Source: Lactobacillus sp. (lineage in GTDB: Bacteria > Bacillota > Bacilli > Lactobacillales > Lactobacillaceae). Taken from it: a stretch of 64,000 nucleotides of DNA. This document shows, piece by piece, positions 9,544-19,801 of the stretch. The notes beneath the pieces were generated by a model that searched no databases, was not told where the DNA came from, and was given only the letters and a program-made list of their open reading frames with translations. The stretch's first letter is position 1. Each line of letters opens with the position of its first letter. The stretch is from the NCBI GenBank assembly GCA_022651245.1, contig JALCQM010000003.1:27101-91100 (forward strand), in the 5' to 3' direction. A program made the position numbers and the translations under genes.

Positions 9544-10265
9544 TATTTGTCCCTCGTTTTCATAAATTCAATAATGTCTGTTTCTAATTGTCGATGTGCG
9601 GTATTAACGGTGATGACGTGATCAGCACCCGCATACCAATGCCAAGAAACTGGCGCGTTGATCAGCTTTTGGCGTAACTTAACAGCACGCTGTGGGTCAA
9701 TCATTTTGTCCGCACCAGCTTGACCGATGAACACTGGCTTGGTCACCATCGCCAACTTGGCAGCGACAGATGCCGAAAAAGTCTCAATTGTCGTCAACTG
9801 TGCCTGCACCTGTGGCGTAACTTGCGCACTGTTGTCAGGTAATTCTGCAAGTCGACGCATATAATAATTATATTTCAGGAAGTTCGCTAAGATGTTTTGC
9901 TTTCCTGCCACGATCGGGGATGACAAGACGCCACCGCACGCAACTGCTGGCAATTCTTGCAAGGCCTTCATCGCAAACACCCCGCCTAAAGAAAGACCAA
10001 AAACCGCGACCCGAGAATATTTCGCCGCCATATGGGCGATTGCCGCTTGCGTATCTCGCCACCACTGATCCGGAGTGACAGCTAACACATCTTGCGGATC
10101 GATTGTGCCGTGACCGGTGAATTTAGGGCCATAAACCCCGTACCCGGCGCGCGTTAAAGCAGCGCCTAGAAGACGCATATCATTTGGACTGCCAGTATAC
10201 GCGTGCAAAAGCACAATCCCGACTCCAGTGCCCAGTTCTTCGAATGGTTGCGGTTCGCGAAACAC
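9543..10265 (-). CDS. Alpha/beta-hydrolase carboxylesterase (Est-type)
   Basis: A cytoplasmic serine hydrolase of the carboxylesterase family (240 residues) related to Geobacillus Est30, acting on short acyl esters; the true substrate is unknown. The nucleophile elbow is GLSLGG, the oxyanion region is LLHAYTGSPNDM, the acid lies in GADKMIDPQ, and the histidine in YAGADHVI. I choose the GTG at 10265 because GGGAGG lies 8 bases before it; another GTG nine bases upstream overlaps this ribosome site. It lies between secG and rnr, as in many lactobacilli, and overlaps rnr by one base. Confidence 0.85.
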   Translation of the reverse strand: MFREPQPFEELGTGVGIVLLHAYTGSPNDMRLLGAALTRAGYGVYGPKFTGHGTIDPQDVLAVTPDQWWRDTQAAIAHMAAKYSRVAVFGLSLGGVFAMKALQELPAVACGGVLSSPIVAGKQNILANFLKYNYYMRRLAELPDNSAQVTPQVQAQLTTIETFSASVAAKLAMVTKPVFIGQAGADKMIDPQRAVKLRQKLINAPVSWHWYAGADHVITVNTAHRQLETDIIEFMKTRDK

Positions 10266-10285
10266 GTGCGGCACCTCCCGACTTT

Positions 10286-10315
10286 AAAAAAAGTCTCCCA
10301 TGGTTAGGAGACTTT
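10286..10315 (-). terminator. Terminator after secG
   Basis: A 9-bp stem (AAAGTCTCC, 10290-10298, with 10307-10315) is followed on the minus strand by a run of seven T. It starts three bases after the secG stop and lies upstream of est, so part of the secG transcript should end here. Confidence 0.75.
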
Positions 10316-10317
10316 CG

Positions 10318-10554
10318 CTAATGAGATGACAGATACACCAGCACCAACGAGAAGGCGAAAAATAAAACGCCTAAAACCACAGTCACTTTCTCCATGAAAG
10401 CTTCAAAACCACGTGATTTTTGCTTCCCGAACAAATCGGTCGCCCCGCCAGATAATGCACTCAATGCATCTTGTTGCTTACTCGGTTGCATCAACGTCGC
10501 GATCACGATCAGAATCGAGTCAATGATAAGCAAATTAGTGAATAAACCTTGCAA
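10318..10554 (-). CDS. secG: Protein translocase subunit SecG
   Basis: SecG is the small accessory subunit of the SecYEG channel. The 78-residue protein has two membrane helices (about residues 4-22 and 58-76) around the conserved cytoplasmic loop with LMQPSKQQDALSALSGG and LFGKQKSRG. The start is TTG at 10554, set by AGGAGG 7 bases upstream. It is the first gene of the secG-est-rnr-smpB unit. A GC-rich hairpin (GCGCGG 10570-10575 with CCGCGC 10581-10586) sits in its leader just before the ribosome site. Confidence 0.93.
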   Translation of the reverse strand: MQGLFTNLLIIDSILIVIATLMQPSKQQDALSALSGGATDLFGKQKSRGFEAFMEKVTVVLGVLFFAFSLVLVYLSSH

Positions 10555-10660
10555 GTTACTTCCTCCTATGCGCGGTGTCCCCGCGCAGATAGACTACTAA
10601 TAGTAGGGTATCACAAAGCGTGGCCGGTGACTAGCACTTGACTGAAAATGTCCGTCCCCC

Positions 10661-12202
10661 TCAACCACCATGAGCAATCTTGGCCGCTAAATGCTGAATC
10701 TGGTCCCGCACCTGAGCGCGCTTCGCTGCATCCGTTAACAAAATCAAGGTATCCCCTGCCCGAATCACGGTATCGCCATGTGGAATGACCTGATTTTCAC
10801 CACGGTTGATGCCTATTAAAAGCGTCTGCTTAGGCCAAGAAAAATCGCGAACCTGAATCCCTGCCAACGGACTGCCCGCAAATACAGGTAATTCGAGGCG
10901 ATCCATTCGGTGAATGGCTTCGATTTGCTGGGGTACTGTTAGTCGCCGTAACAAAGATTCATAAATGGGCGCACCACCTAAAAGGTCGACGACCACATAA
11001 GCAACTAGCACCAATACTGCCATCGGCATCAAATGCGTTAAGTTACCAACCATCTCCGTAATCAACAAGATTGCTGTAAAAGGGGCTTTCCCAATTCCAG
11101 CAAAATAGCCTGCCATCGAGAAAATAATCAGGTTCATGACATACACACGTGGCAGCCAGCCTATCTGCACCATGAAGACTGCGTATATTGCGCCGATAAC
11201 GGCGCCTAAACTCAGGATGGGCAAGAAAATCCCCCCTGGTAAGCCAGAACCGTACGATATCATTGAAAAAACAAACCGGATCCCAAAGATTGCCAATAAA
11301 GCACCTAAGCTAGGAACCAACTGACCAAACCCAACAATCATACCGTTGCCGCCGCCTAAGATAGATGGTGTCGCCACGCCGATTGGAATCACCAGTAAAA
11401 ACGGCACCAATCCCTGTAAAAAACGTGGAATGTGGGTTTTGGCATACAAACGTGGCATCACGAGCAAGCTGCGCTGATAGGCATACCCTAAGGCCCCTAG
11501 CAAAACGCCCAGTAATAACAAGTGCCAGTAAAGACTAACCGGCATGCTGCGAGAATAAACTAAGTGAAGCACAGGGACTTCCCCGAACACATTCAACGAA
11601 ATAAAATCGGCGCCTAAAGCCGAAGCTAAGCTTGTTATCCACACTAACGGGCTAAAATTGTGATAGACCTCTTCTAAGACAAATAGCGTCCCTGCAATTG
11701 GCGCATTAAACGCTGCCGCTAACCCCGCCGCCGATCCAGACGCAATTAAAATCCGGCGATCGCTGCCTTGACGATGCAAGCCTTCTGCCACGCCTTGGCC
11801 GACTGCAGCCCCTAACTGGATAGAAGGCCCTTCCCGCCCAAGAAAAAGTCCGGGACCGATACTCAAAATGCCTGCCACAAACTTTTTCCATAGAATCGAC
11901 CACCAATGAAACTCAAATATACCTTGCAACTGTCCTTCAACCTGAGGAATCCCCGAACCAGAAATATTTGGCTCTGATTTGAGCAAATAAGCCACGAATA
12001 ATGCCAGTACAATGCTTGCAGCCGCAATCAAAGCCAAATGTCCAAATGTCGGTTGCGCATACACCGATTGCATGAAGGCTAGGACTCTCTCGATCGCCAA
12101 ACGAAACAAACTAATCACCACGCCAGTCAACAAACCGACGCCAATTCCTTGAATCACAAATTTCAATCGTGTTGTGTCGATCTTCGATAAAAACATGCGC
12201 AT
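10661..12202 (-). CDS. ClC-family chloride/proton exchanger with TrkA-C domain
   Basis: An integral membrane ClC protein (513 residues) with the anion-path motifs GSGIPQVEG and GREGPSIQLGAAVG; the latter contains the gating glutamate. GTLFVLEEVYH keeps the glutamate pair that in E. coli ClC includes the internal proton-transfer residue, so this is more likely a 2Cl-/H+ antiporter than a channel. The last 75 residues (FAGSPLAGIQVRDF ... VIRAGDTLILLTD) form a TrkA-C regulatory domain. An open frame continues 21 codons upstream, but the ATG at 12202 has GGGGGA just ahead and starts at a normal place. No close operon partner is visible. Confidence 0.88.
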   Translation of the reverse strand: MRMFLSKIDTTRLKFVIQGIGVGLLTGVVISLFRLAIERVLAFMQSVYAQPTFGHLALIAAASIVLALFVAYLLKSEPNISGSGIPQVEGQLQGIFEFHWWSILWKKFVAGILSIGPGLFLGREGPSIQLGAAVGQGVAEGLHRQGSDRRILIASGSAAGLAAAFNAPIAGTLFVLEEVYHNFSPLVWITSLASALGADFISLNVFGEVPVLHLVYSRSMPVSLYWHLLLLGVLLGALGYAYQRSLLVMPRLYAKTHIPRFLQGLVPFLLVIPIGVATPSILGGGNGMIVGFGQLVPSLGALLAIFGIRFVFSMISYGSGLPGGIFLPILSLGAVIGAIYAVFMVQIGWLPRVYVMNLIIFSMAGYFAGIGKAPFTAILLITEMVGNLTHLMPMAVLVLVAYVVVDLLGGAPIYESLLRRLTVPQQIEAIHRMDRLELPVFAGSPLAGIQVRDFSWPKQTLLIGINRGENQVIPHGDTVIRAGDTLILLTDAAKRAQVRDQIQHLAAKIAHGG

Positions 12203-12256
12203 ATTGTTCCCCCAGTGATACAGACTATTCTCATTATAGCGACCACAGCGGACGAA

Positions 12257-12292
12257 AAAAAGCATTTCTCTACGTCTAGAGAAATGCTTTTT
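12257..12292 (-). terminator. Terminator of the glycolytic operon
   Basis: A perfect 16-bp stem (12257-12272 with 12277-12292) and 4-base loop is followed by T-rich sequence on the minus strand, 54 bases after the eno stop. Confidence 0.88.
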
Positions 12293-12345
12293 CCGAACTG
12301 ATTGTCACGTCACCTTGGTCGATAAAACCAAGTACGCGCCACTAA

Positions 12346-13788
<1,443 letters not shown>

Positions 13789-13870
13789 TCACCACAACGC
13801 AGGCAACGTTACCGTCCCGTATTGCGGAACATGACCGTTCGCTGAAAACCGCCTACTCGCGCTTTGATAT

Positions 13871-14626
13871 TTAGTCTTGGTAGTTCGCCAAAGCGATAAA
13901 AGATTCTGGCTCCATAGAAGCACCACCGACCAAGCCACCGTCGATATCTTCTTTAGCCATTAATTCCTTCACGTTAGCAGGCTTCACAGAACCGCCATAA
14001 AGAATACGAACAGCATCTGCAGTTTCCGCATCATAAAGCTTCTTAACCGTTGCACGAACGTGAGCAACGACTTCTTGTGCTTGATCAGCGGAAGCCGTCT
14101 TACCAGTACCGATCGCCCAGATTGGTTCATAAGCGATAACACTCTTCTTCACGTCAGCAGCAGACAAACCTACTAAGGCGCCTGCAACCTGGTAAGCGAT
14201 CCAGTCGTTGGTCTGGCCAGCTTCACGCTGTTCGAGGCTTTCACCACAGCAAATGATTGGCAACAAACCGTTAGCAAGAATCGCCTTTGCTTTTTTATTG
14301 ATGTCTTCATCAGTTTCGTGGAAATAGCCACGACGTTCAGAATGGCCAATGACAACGTAGTCAAGACCCATTTCCTTCAACGCCTTTGGACTTGTTTCGC
14401 CAGTAAAGGCCCCTTCGTTTTCGAAGTAGCTGTTTTCAGCAGCCGTCTTCAACGGTGTGCCTTCTGCCCCAGCAACCAAAGTCGTCAAATCAATTGCCGG
14501 TGCGGCGATCACGGTTTCAACCTTGCTTGCTTCTGGCAATTTGCCCTTAACGCCGTCTAAGAACGCTTGGGTTTCTTCCGGGTTCTTGTTCATTTTCCAG
14601 TTCCCGGCCATGATAGGTGTACGCAT
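13871..14626 (-). CDS. tpiA: Triosephosphate isomerase
   Basis: Interconverts dihydroxyacetone phosphate and glyceraldehyde 3-phosphate. In 251 residues the sequence shows AGNWKMNK (Asn/Lys of the active site, residues 7-14), the electrophilic histidine in VIGHSERR, the catalytic glutamate in [11 protein letters not shown], and the phosphate loops near LYGGSVKP and GGLVGGAS. An AAAGGAG site precedes the ATG. It lies 68 bp after pgk in the cggR-gap-pgk-tpi-eno order typical of low-GC Gram-positive bacteria. Confidence 0.98.
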   Translation of the reverse strand: MRTPIMAGNWKMNKNPEETQAFLDGVKGKLPEASKVETVIAAPAIDLTTLVAGAEGTPLKTAAENSYFENEGAFTGETSPKALKEMGLDYVVIGHSERRGYFHETDEDINKKAKAILANGLLPIICCGESLEQREAGQTNDWIAYQVAGALVGLSAADVKKSVIAYEPIWAIGTGKTASADQAQEVVAHVRATVKKLYDAETADAVRILYGGSVKPANVKELMAKEDIDGGLVGGASMEPESFIALANYQD

Positions 14627-14694
14627 ATTTTATCTCCTTTATCTTGAACAAATACTGCTGTGATCATCAATGAACGCAACGCGTCCAGTCATGA

Positions 14695-15885
14695 TTACTT
14701 GTTCGTAATGGCGGCAATCCCCGGTAATTCCTTACCTTCAAGGTATTCCAGTGATGCCCCACCACCAGTGGAGATATGGGTGATTTGTGGCGCGATGCCA
14801 AGTTGCTTTGCCGCAGCAGTCGAGTCACCACCACCAATGATCGTCGTTGCATCCTTCAATGCGCCCAATGCCTTACCAATTTCCAAGGTACCTTTGGCGT
14901 AGTTAGACATTTCGAACACACCCATAGGGCCGTTCCAAACAACGGTTTTAGCATCAGCGAGGACCTTCTTGAAGTCTTCAACAGACTTAGGCCCAATATC
15001 CAAAGCCATGTACCCGTCAGGAATATCGCCTTCAACGACCTTATGTGGCGCGTCGTTAGAAAATTCTGTGGCAACCACATTGTCAACTGGGAGAACCAAC
15101 TTATCGCCAGCTTCTGCCATGATTTGCTTAGCTAAGTCGATCTTATCGGCCTCAACCAGAGACTTACCAATCGACAAGCCCTTAGCCGCGTAAAACGTGT
15201 AGGTCATCCCACCACCAACGATGATCTTATCAGCTTTTTCAATCAAGTTGGAAATGACGCCAATCTTATCAGAGACCTTTGCGCCACCCAAGATTGCAAC
15301 GAATGGGTGCTTCGGGTTTTCGACCGCATCACCTAAGAACTTGATTTCCTTTTCCATCAAGAAGCCAGCAGCTGCTTGTGGCATGTTGGAAGAAATACCA
15401 ACATTGGAGGCATGGGAACGGTGAGCGGTACCGAAAGCATCGTTAACGTATAGGTCGCCCAAGGAAGCCCAATACTTACCCAATTCAGGGTCATTCTTAG
15501 ATTCTTTCTTGCCGTCAAGATCTTCAAAACGGGTGTTTTCCATAACCAGGACATCGCCGTCATTCATCTTAGCGATCGCATCTTCAAGTTCTGCACCACG
15601 AGTAGCAGGTACGAACGTCACCGGCTTCTTCAGCAGTTCGCTTAAGCGTTCTGCAACAGGACGCAAGCTCAACTTAGCCTTGTCGTCTTCTGTCTTCACA
15701 CGACCAAGGTGAGAAAGTAAGATGGCCTTACCACCATTATCGATGATGTATTGGATTGTTGGCAAAGCTGCCACGATACGGTTGTCATCGCCGATAACAC
15801 CGTCTTTGATCGGTACGTTGAAGTCGACACGAACCAAGACCTTCTTGTCCTTAACGTCCAAGTCGGAAACGATTAATTTCGCCAT
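14695..15885 (-). CDS. pgk: Phosphoglycerate kinase
   Basis: Makes ATP from 1,3-bisphosphoglycerate in glycolysis. In 396 residues the N-domain has [21 protein letters not shown] and [13 protein letters not shown]; the nucleotide domain has [23 protein letters not shown] and the C-terminal [11 protein letters not shown] and [16 protein letters not shown] site lies 9 bases before the ATG. It is separated from gapA by about 220 bp containing a strong terminator-like hairpin (16039-16067), so pgk-tpi-eno may be expressed below gapA unless another promoter acts in the gap. Confidence 0.98.
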   Translation of the reverse strand: MAKLIVSDLDVKDKKVLVRVDFNVPIKDGVIGDDNRIVAALPTIQYIIDNGGKAILLSHLGRVKTEDDKAKLSLRPVAERLSELLKKPVTFVPATRGAELEDAIAKMNDGDVLVMENTRFEDLDGKKESKNDPELGKYWASLGDLYVNDAFGTAHRSHASNVGISSNMPQAAAGFLMEKEIKFLGDAVENPKHPFVAILGGAKVSDKIGVISNLIEKADKIIVGGGMTYTFYAAKGLSIGKSLVEADKIDLAKQIMAEAGDKLVLPVDNVVATEFSNDAPHKVVEGDIPDGYMALDIGPKSVEDFKKVLADAKTVVWNGPMGVFEMSNYAKGTLEIGKALGALKDATTIIGGGDSTAAAKQLGIAPQITHISTGGGASLEYLEGKELPGIAAITNK

Positions 15886-16034
15886 TGAATAAAACCCTCC
15901 TAAAAAAGTTGGAATACAATTTGTATGTTAAGCTCGACTTGCGAACAACCCGCGGTGCTTAAATAAGCGTTCGAGACACTCGCACGTTCATTTAAACATC
16001 GCGACTCGTCCACAAGTCACGATGCACCACTTAG
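15886..16034 (-). other. Unexplained spacer between gapA hairpin and pgk
   Basis: About 150 bases with no open frame of note. It contains several CG-rich GCGA/TCGC words that could pair locally, but I find no tRNA, known riboswitch or clear -10/-35 pair in it. It may be leader sequence of the processed pgk-tpi-eno message. Confidence 0.3.
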
Positions 16035-16070
16035 AAAAAGGGCGGAGGGAGAAACTCCCTCCGCCCTCTT
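16035..16070 (-). terminator. Intra-operon terminator after gapA
   Basis: A perfect 13-bp GC-rich stem (16039-16051 with 16055-16067) and 3-base loop is followed on the minus strand by five T. It lies 40 bases after the gapA stop and upstream of pgk. Confidence 0.85.
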
Positions 16071-16106
16071 CAATGCGGTTCAGAAGAAGTTACTCGTAAT
16101 CACAGA

Positions 16107-17129
16107 TTACAGGGTAGCAAACTTCAGTAAGGTACGAATCATTTGGCAAGTGAAGCCATATTCGTTGTCGTACCAAGCAACCGTCTTAACTAATTGGAAG
16201 TCACCAGCGGTGGTAACTTCGGTTTGGGTAGGATCAAAGATCGAACCATAAGTGGTGCCGATAACGTCAGAGGAAACGATTTGGTCAGCATTGTAGCCGA
16301 AGGATTCGTTGCCTTCTGTGTGCTTCTTGATTGCTTCGTTAACTTGGTCGGCCGTAACGTTCTTAGTCTTCAAGATGGAAACTAATTCAGTCAAGGAACC
16401 ATCAACGACAGAAACACGTTGTGCGTGACCCTGCAACTTGCCATTCAGTTCTGGGATAACGATACCGATAGCCTTAGCAGCACCAGTACTATGAGGAATG
16501 GTGTTCACAGCAGCGGAACGAGCAGCACGCAAGTTACCACCACGAACAGGGCCGTCAAGCAACATCTGAGTAGAGGTGTATGCGTGAACGGTAGTCATGG
16601 TACCAACTTCGATACCAAATTCTTGGTTCAAGAAGTAAGCCATCGGTGCCAAGCAGTTGGTCGTGCAAGAACCGGCGGAAACAATCTTGTCGTCAGCAGT
16701 CAAGGTGTCATCGTTAACGTTGTAAACGATGGTACGGATCTTACCTGCAGGTGCAGAGATCAGAACACGTTGTGCGCCAGCGTCCAAGTGAGCTTGGGCC
16801 TTTTCAGCAGAGGTGTAGAAACCGGTACATTCGAGGACGTATTCAACGCCGTCGTTCTTAACCCACGGAATGTTTTGAGCCTGAGGTTCAGCATAAACGC
16901 GGTATTCCTTACCGTTAACAACGATACCGTTGTCGGTCGCGCTAACTTCGCCCGGGAAAGTGCCATGAGTGGAATCATACTTCAGCAGGTGAGCCAACAT
17001 AGCTGGGCTGGTCAAGTCGTTGATCGCAACAACTTCGATGTCGCCAGATTGTGCGCCTAATTCGAAGATGCGGCGGAAAGCCAAACGACCGATGCGGCCG
17101 AAACCATTGATACCAATTTTAACAGTCAT
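16107..17129 (-). CDS. gapA: Glyceraldehyde-3-phosphate dehydrogenase
   Basis: NAD-dependent oxidation and phosphorylation of glyceraldehyde 3-phosphate. In 340 residues the N-terminal [15 protein letters not shown] binds [15 protein letters not shown] carries the catalytic cysteine, and [16 protein letters not shown] and [12 protein letters not shown] are intact. An AGGAGG site lies 10 bases before the ATG. It directly follows cggR by 37 bp, as expected for the CggR-controlled operon. Confidence 0.98.
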   Translation of the reverse strand: MTVKIGINGFGRIGRLAFRRIFELGAQSGDIEVVAINDLTSPAMLAHLLKYDSTHGTFPGEVSATDNGIVVNGKEYRVYAEPQAQNIPWVKNDGVEYVLECTGFYTSAEKAQAHLDAGAQRVLISAPAGKIRTIVYNVNDDTLTADDKIVSAGSCTTNCLAPMAYFLNQEFGIEVGTMTTVHAYTSTQMLLDGPVRGGNLRAARSAAVNTIPHSTGAAKAIGIVIPELNGKLQGHAQRVSVVDGSLTELVSILKTKNVTADQVNEAIKKHTEGNESFGYNADQIVSSDVIGTTYGSIFDPTQTEVTTAGDFQLVKTVAWYDNEYGFTCQMIRTLLKFATL

Positions 17130-17166
17130 GCTAAAATTTCCTCCTTTAGGAAATAAGAGTTTTATT

Positions 17167-18204
17167 CTAACGGGTCTCCCCAGTTAAAATCGAGTTAGCA
17201 GCACCGACGTCTGTGATTAACCACGTTCGACTCGGCGCGTTGTGCATGTATGCGGTAATTGCCTGGGCCTTACTGCGACCACCAGCAACGGCGAACACAT
17301 ACGGAATATGATCAAGATCCGGAATTGTCAAACCAATCCTTGGAATCTTGTAGATAACCTCCCCTTGAGCGTTGAAGAACGTTCCAAAGGTTTCAGAAAC
17401 TGCATGTTGCTCTCGGAGTTTCTGTAAGGCTTGTGGTGACATTGAACGGCGTTTAGCCATGACCAATGCATCACCTATACTATGAATCACGACCTGCGCA
17501 TTGTCAATCATTTGTAAGACTTCTTGAACGGCAGGCTCTTTCAATAACGGCTGGTAAGTTTCCGCACTGACATTTTCAGGAATATACAAGACGCGAAAAC
17601 GACTATCAGTCGCTTCCGCCATGCTTGCAGCCACGGAATTTGCTTGAATTGCGACTGCTTCGCCAACACCGCCACGTGCAGGCACAAACGTTAGTTCACG
17701 CCCCGTGGACAACTTATAGCTCAACTGACCAGCAACTCTGGCCATCGTGCTACCGCCCATTACGGCGATTGTCAACCGGCCTGCAGGTAGCAAAACTTGC
17801 AACGTGTCGTCGAGCACTTTACCCATCTCATCTAGGACCCGCACACTTTGATCCGCATCCCCATTCACGATGAGACAATGCTCGATACCCAGCTTTGTCG
17901 CCAAGCGCTTCTCATCTTCCTTAAACCCTAACAGCCAATTCATCAACTGCTCAAGTCCTTTGAAGACGTCGATACCCTTAGCCGTTAAGACCATTCCCGA
18001 CTTGGAACTGCCAAGTAAACCTTGCTGTCTAAGATAGTCAGTCTCCGTCCGCAACACGCGCTCAGAGATTTTTAGCTGGTCGGCCAGCGTCCTACGCCCA
18101 ACTGGTGCTAACCAGCTGACATATTGGAGAATCTGGTACCGTTTGGTGACAACACCGACAAGGTCAGGCGCGATTGCTTCGATCCAGGCGAATTCAGATT
18201 GCAT
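17167..18204 (-). CDS. cggR: Central glycolytic genes regulator CggR
   Basis: A SorC/DeoR-type repressor (345 residues) that in Bacillus represses the gapA operon and is released by fructose 1,6-bisphosphate. The N-terminal 100 residues form a winged helix ([23 protein letters not shown], then [14 protein letters not shown]). The rest is a sugar-phosphate-binding domain with [22 protein letters not shown] and [11 protein letters not shown]. The frame is open upstream to 18348, but AGAAGGA lies just before the ATG at 18204 and the earlier codons overlap the promoter. It is the first gene of the glycolytic operon. Confidence 0.95.
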   Translation of the reverse strand: MQSEFAWIEAIAPDLVGVVTKRYQILQYVSWLAPVGRRTLADQLKISERVLRTETDYLRQQGLLGSSKSGMVLTAKGIDVFKGLEQLMNWLLGFKEDEKRLATKLGIEHCLIVNGDADQSVRVLDEMGKVLDDTLQVLLPAGRLTIAVMGGSTMARVAGQLSYKLSTGRELTFVPARGGVGEAVAIQANSVAASMAEATDSRFRVLYIPENVSAETYQPLLKEPAVQEVLQMIDNAQVVIHSIGDALVMAKRRSMSPQALQKLREQHAVSETFGTFFNAQGEVIYKIPRIGLTIPDLDHIPYVFAVAGGRSKAQAITAYMHNAPSRTWLITDVGAANSILTGETR

Positions 18205-18221
18205 GTTGTATCCTTCTTCAG

Positions 18222-18267
18222 TGGGTCGTAATATGTCCAACTGTGTCGCAAATCGACCCATGTCGGG
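18222..18267 (-). promoter_or_regulatory. Candidate CggR operator in the cggR leader
   Basis: A cluster of GTC/GAC half-sites lies between promoter and start codon: on the minus strand CGAC-N4-GTCG, then CGAC, then GGAC and CGAC with a GGGTCG...CGACCC outer pair. Known CggR operators are repeats of GGGAC-N6-TGTC placed in the same position; the match here is partial, so this is inference. Confidence 0.4.
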
Positions 18268-18319
18268 CAAAAAAATTAGGAAATCCAGTCTGTAACTGTT
18301 CTCCCTTACCAACAGTCTC

Positions 18320-18348
18320 ATTATAGCAATCCCCGAAAATTCACGCAA
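18320..18348 (-). promoter_or_regulatory. Promoter of the cggR-gapA-pgk-tpiA-eno operon
   Basis: On the minus strand TTGCGT (-35) and TATAAT (-10) are separated by exactly 17 bases. The predicted start near 18312 gives a leader of about 108 bases that includes the operator candidate. Confidence 0.75.
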
Positions 18349-18868
18349 CCATTTTGCCCAGGAATACGCACGCTTCAGCTACAGTGGAATGCTTTGTTCT
18401 ACTTTAAGTTAACCATTCGTTTTGCAAAGGCTTTCGTTTTCTTTTTTCTTCTCAGCATTGACGACAATGTTCGTCTCTTGCCTCACTGAATTTTCATTCT
18501 TAAATCAGACAATATCGTGTCATAAATCCTGTATCACCTTCAGCATCAGCTACGCCACGCAAAAGCCGACACCGTCAAAGCCCTCTACCTATTCATCGAA
18601 TGCACGAACTAAGACAGCACTCAAATAGTCGTGTTTCGTACCTAATAGCCACCCATAACACAAACACCCTTGTATCACGATTGACAGAAACAAACCGCGG
18701 TACAAGGGTGCTTATATTATGAGCCAAAGCTATTTGTCGTCTTAGCCCAGATTATTCTCTTAATCGTGCCATCATATGAAGCACGAATGACTAATTCTCA
18801 CCTTTGATATTGTGATTTCCCGATATGGTTGTCTGGCTTCATCAGCCGTCATCCCAATCTTGTTGAAA
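18349..18868. other. Long intergenic region upstream of the cggR promoter
   Basis: About 520 bases without a convincing gene. It holds the imperfect long hairpin described next, which lies about 150 bases after the clpP stop. A TTG-started open frame of 68 codons at 18422 (plus) has low-complexity Ser/Thr/Phe content and no ribosome site, so I do not call it. A small inverted repeat (GACGA/TCGTC) occurs near 18460. Confidence 0.4.
18654..18723 (-). terminator. Long imperfect hairpin downstream of clpP
   Basis: Arms CACCCTTGTA (18664-18673) and TACAAGGGTG (18701-18710) pair perfectly and extend outward with three mismatches toward ATAA/TTAT. The T-tail is poor, so terminator function is uncertain. 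Sequence resembles the hairpins at 4261, 36022 and 48570. Confidence 0.45.
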
Positions 18869-19459
18869 TTACTTTTGATCTGCCTTTTGAACCAGAATAT
18901 CATCGATCAAGCCGTAATCTTTAGCTTCTTGAGCAGTCAGATAATGATCACGTTCAGTATCCGCTTTGATGATTTCGACATCCTTACCCGTTGCGGCGGA
19001 TAAAATACCATTCAGGCTTTCGCGTGCTTTCAAAATCTGTTGCGCTGCGATCTCAATCTCTGTTTGTTGCCCTTGAGCACCACCCAATGGCTGGTGAATC
19101 AGAACTTCAGAGTGTGGCAAAGCAAAGCGCTTGCCTTTTGTTCCAGAAGCCAACAAAACAGATGCCATCGAAGCAGCCATCCCAATTGCAATAGTTTGTA
19201 CGTCAGACTTGATCAGATTCATCGTATCTAAGATTGCTAACCCAGATGTGATCACACCACCAGGACTGTTGATATAGAGGTAAATGTCCTTTTCGGAATC
19301 TTGCGCGTCCAAGAACAACAGCTGGGCGATGATAGAATTAGCAACCTGATCATTGATCTCACCGGATAACATAATAATCCGGTCTTTGAGTAAACGAGAG
19401 TAGATGTCGTAGGCGCGTTCGCCACGGCTTGTTTGTTCAACGACTGTCGGTACTAGCAT
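18869..19459 (-). CDS. clpP: ATP-dependent Clp protease proteolytic subunit
   Basis: ClpP forms the 14-subunit peptidase chamber used by ClpX, ClpC or ClpE for protein turnover under stress. In 196 residues the nucleophile is Ser97 in GMAASMAS and the histidine is His122 in LIHQPLGG; the catalytic aspartate lies in the C-terminal third, and the handle and YLYINSPGG strand are normal. I use the ATG at 19459 because AGGAGG is 7 bases upstream; the frame is open a little further. It is monocistronic, with CtsR and CIRCE operators directly upstream. Confidence 0.97.
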   Translation of the reverse strand: MLVPTVVEQTSRGERAYDIYSRLLKDRIIMLSGEINDQVANSIIAQLLFLDAQDSEKDIYLYINSPGGVITSGLAILDTMNLIKSDVQTIAIGMAASMASVLLASGTKGKRFALPHSEVLIHQPLGGAQGQQTEIEIAAQQILKARESLNGILSAATGKDVEIIKADTERDHYLTAQEAKDYGLIDDILVQKADQK

Positions 19460-19489
19460 AGAGAAACCTCCTAATGTGCGCAATGTTAA

Positions 19490-19516
19490 TTAGCACTCAA
19501 TTAATTACAGTGCTAA
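19490..19516 (-). promoter_or_regulatory. CIRCE element (HrcA operator) upstream of clpP
   Basis: Plus-strand TTAGCACTC (19490-19498), nine bases, then CAGTGCTAA (19508-19516). This matches CIRCE (TTAGCACTC-N9-GAGTGCTAA) except for one base. It overlaps the -10 end and predicted start of the clpP promoter. Confidence 0.85.
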
Positions 19517-19544
19517 GCATACGTCAAAAGTCAAAAAAGGTCAA
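19516..19544 (-). promoter_or_regulatory. clpP promoter
   Basis: On the minus strand TTGACC (19539-19544) and TATGCT (19516-19521) are spaced 17 bases. The -35 falls in the CtsR box and the -10 touches the CIRCE element. Confidence 0.7.
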
Positions 19545-19545
19545 A
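19529..19545 (-). promoter_or_regulatory. CtsR operator upstream of clpP
   Basis: AGTCAAA (19529-19535), three bases, GGTCAAA (19539-19545) on the plus strand: a perfect tandem CtsR heptad. A third GTCAAA copy lies at 19523. Confidence 0.88.
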
Positions 19546-19624
19546 TGTTTTGCCCTACTTTTTACTGACCCAAGCATAGCACAGCAACCGCCTGAAGCAA
19601 TAGCTAAACGCGTGACCCTACAGC

Positions 19625-19654
19625 GAACAAAAAAGACGCCATTCTAGGCGTCTT
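19625..19654 (-). terminator. Terminator after tRNA-Arg
   Basis: AAGACGCC (19633-19640) pairs with GGCGTCTT (19647-19654) across a 6-base loop, followed by six T on the minus strand. Confidence 0.8.
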
Positions 19655-19671
19655 AAATCAAGATAATCTGC

Positions 19672-19743
19672 TGCGCAGCCCGGGAGTCGAACCCGGATTT
19701 CGAGAACCGGAATCTCACGTGCGATCCATTACACTAACCGCGC
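19672..19743 (-). tRNA. tRNA-Arg (anticodon CCG)
   Basis: The minus strand folds as a cloverleaf of 72 bases: acceptor GCGCGGT pairing with GCTGCGC (two G-U pairs), a D stem, an anticodon stem TGAGA/TCTCG with loop TTCCGGT giving CCG, and a T stem CCGGG/CCCGG with loop TTCGACT. The discriminator base is A and CCA is not encoded. It reads CGG codons. Confidence 0.92.
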
Positions 19744-19801
19744 AAGTACCTAATTATCTTACGTGATTGCCATCGACAATGCAAGCATAATCTACAGTTT
19801 C

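Noticed and set aside
12203..12265. N-terminal extension of the ClC protein
   Set aside because: The extra 21 codons have no ribosome site and include the region just after a terminator; the ATG at 12202 is better supported.
15941..16030. Possible tRNA or structured RNA between gapA and pgk
   Set aside because: Short GC words pair locally but no T-loop, anticodon stem or known riboswitch core is present.
16419..17060. Plus-strand frame of 213 codons opposite gapA
   Set aside because: Antisense shadow of a highly conserved gene, a common effect of gapA codon use.
18422..18628. TTG-started 68-codon frame in the gap upstream of cggR
   Set aside because: No ribosome site, Ser/Thr/Phe-rich biased content and no recognisable family.
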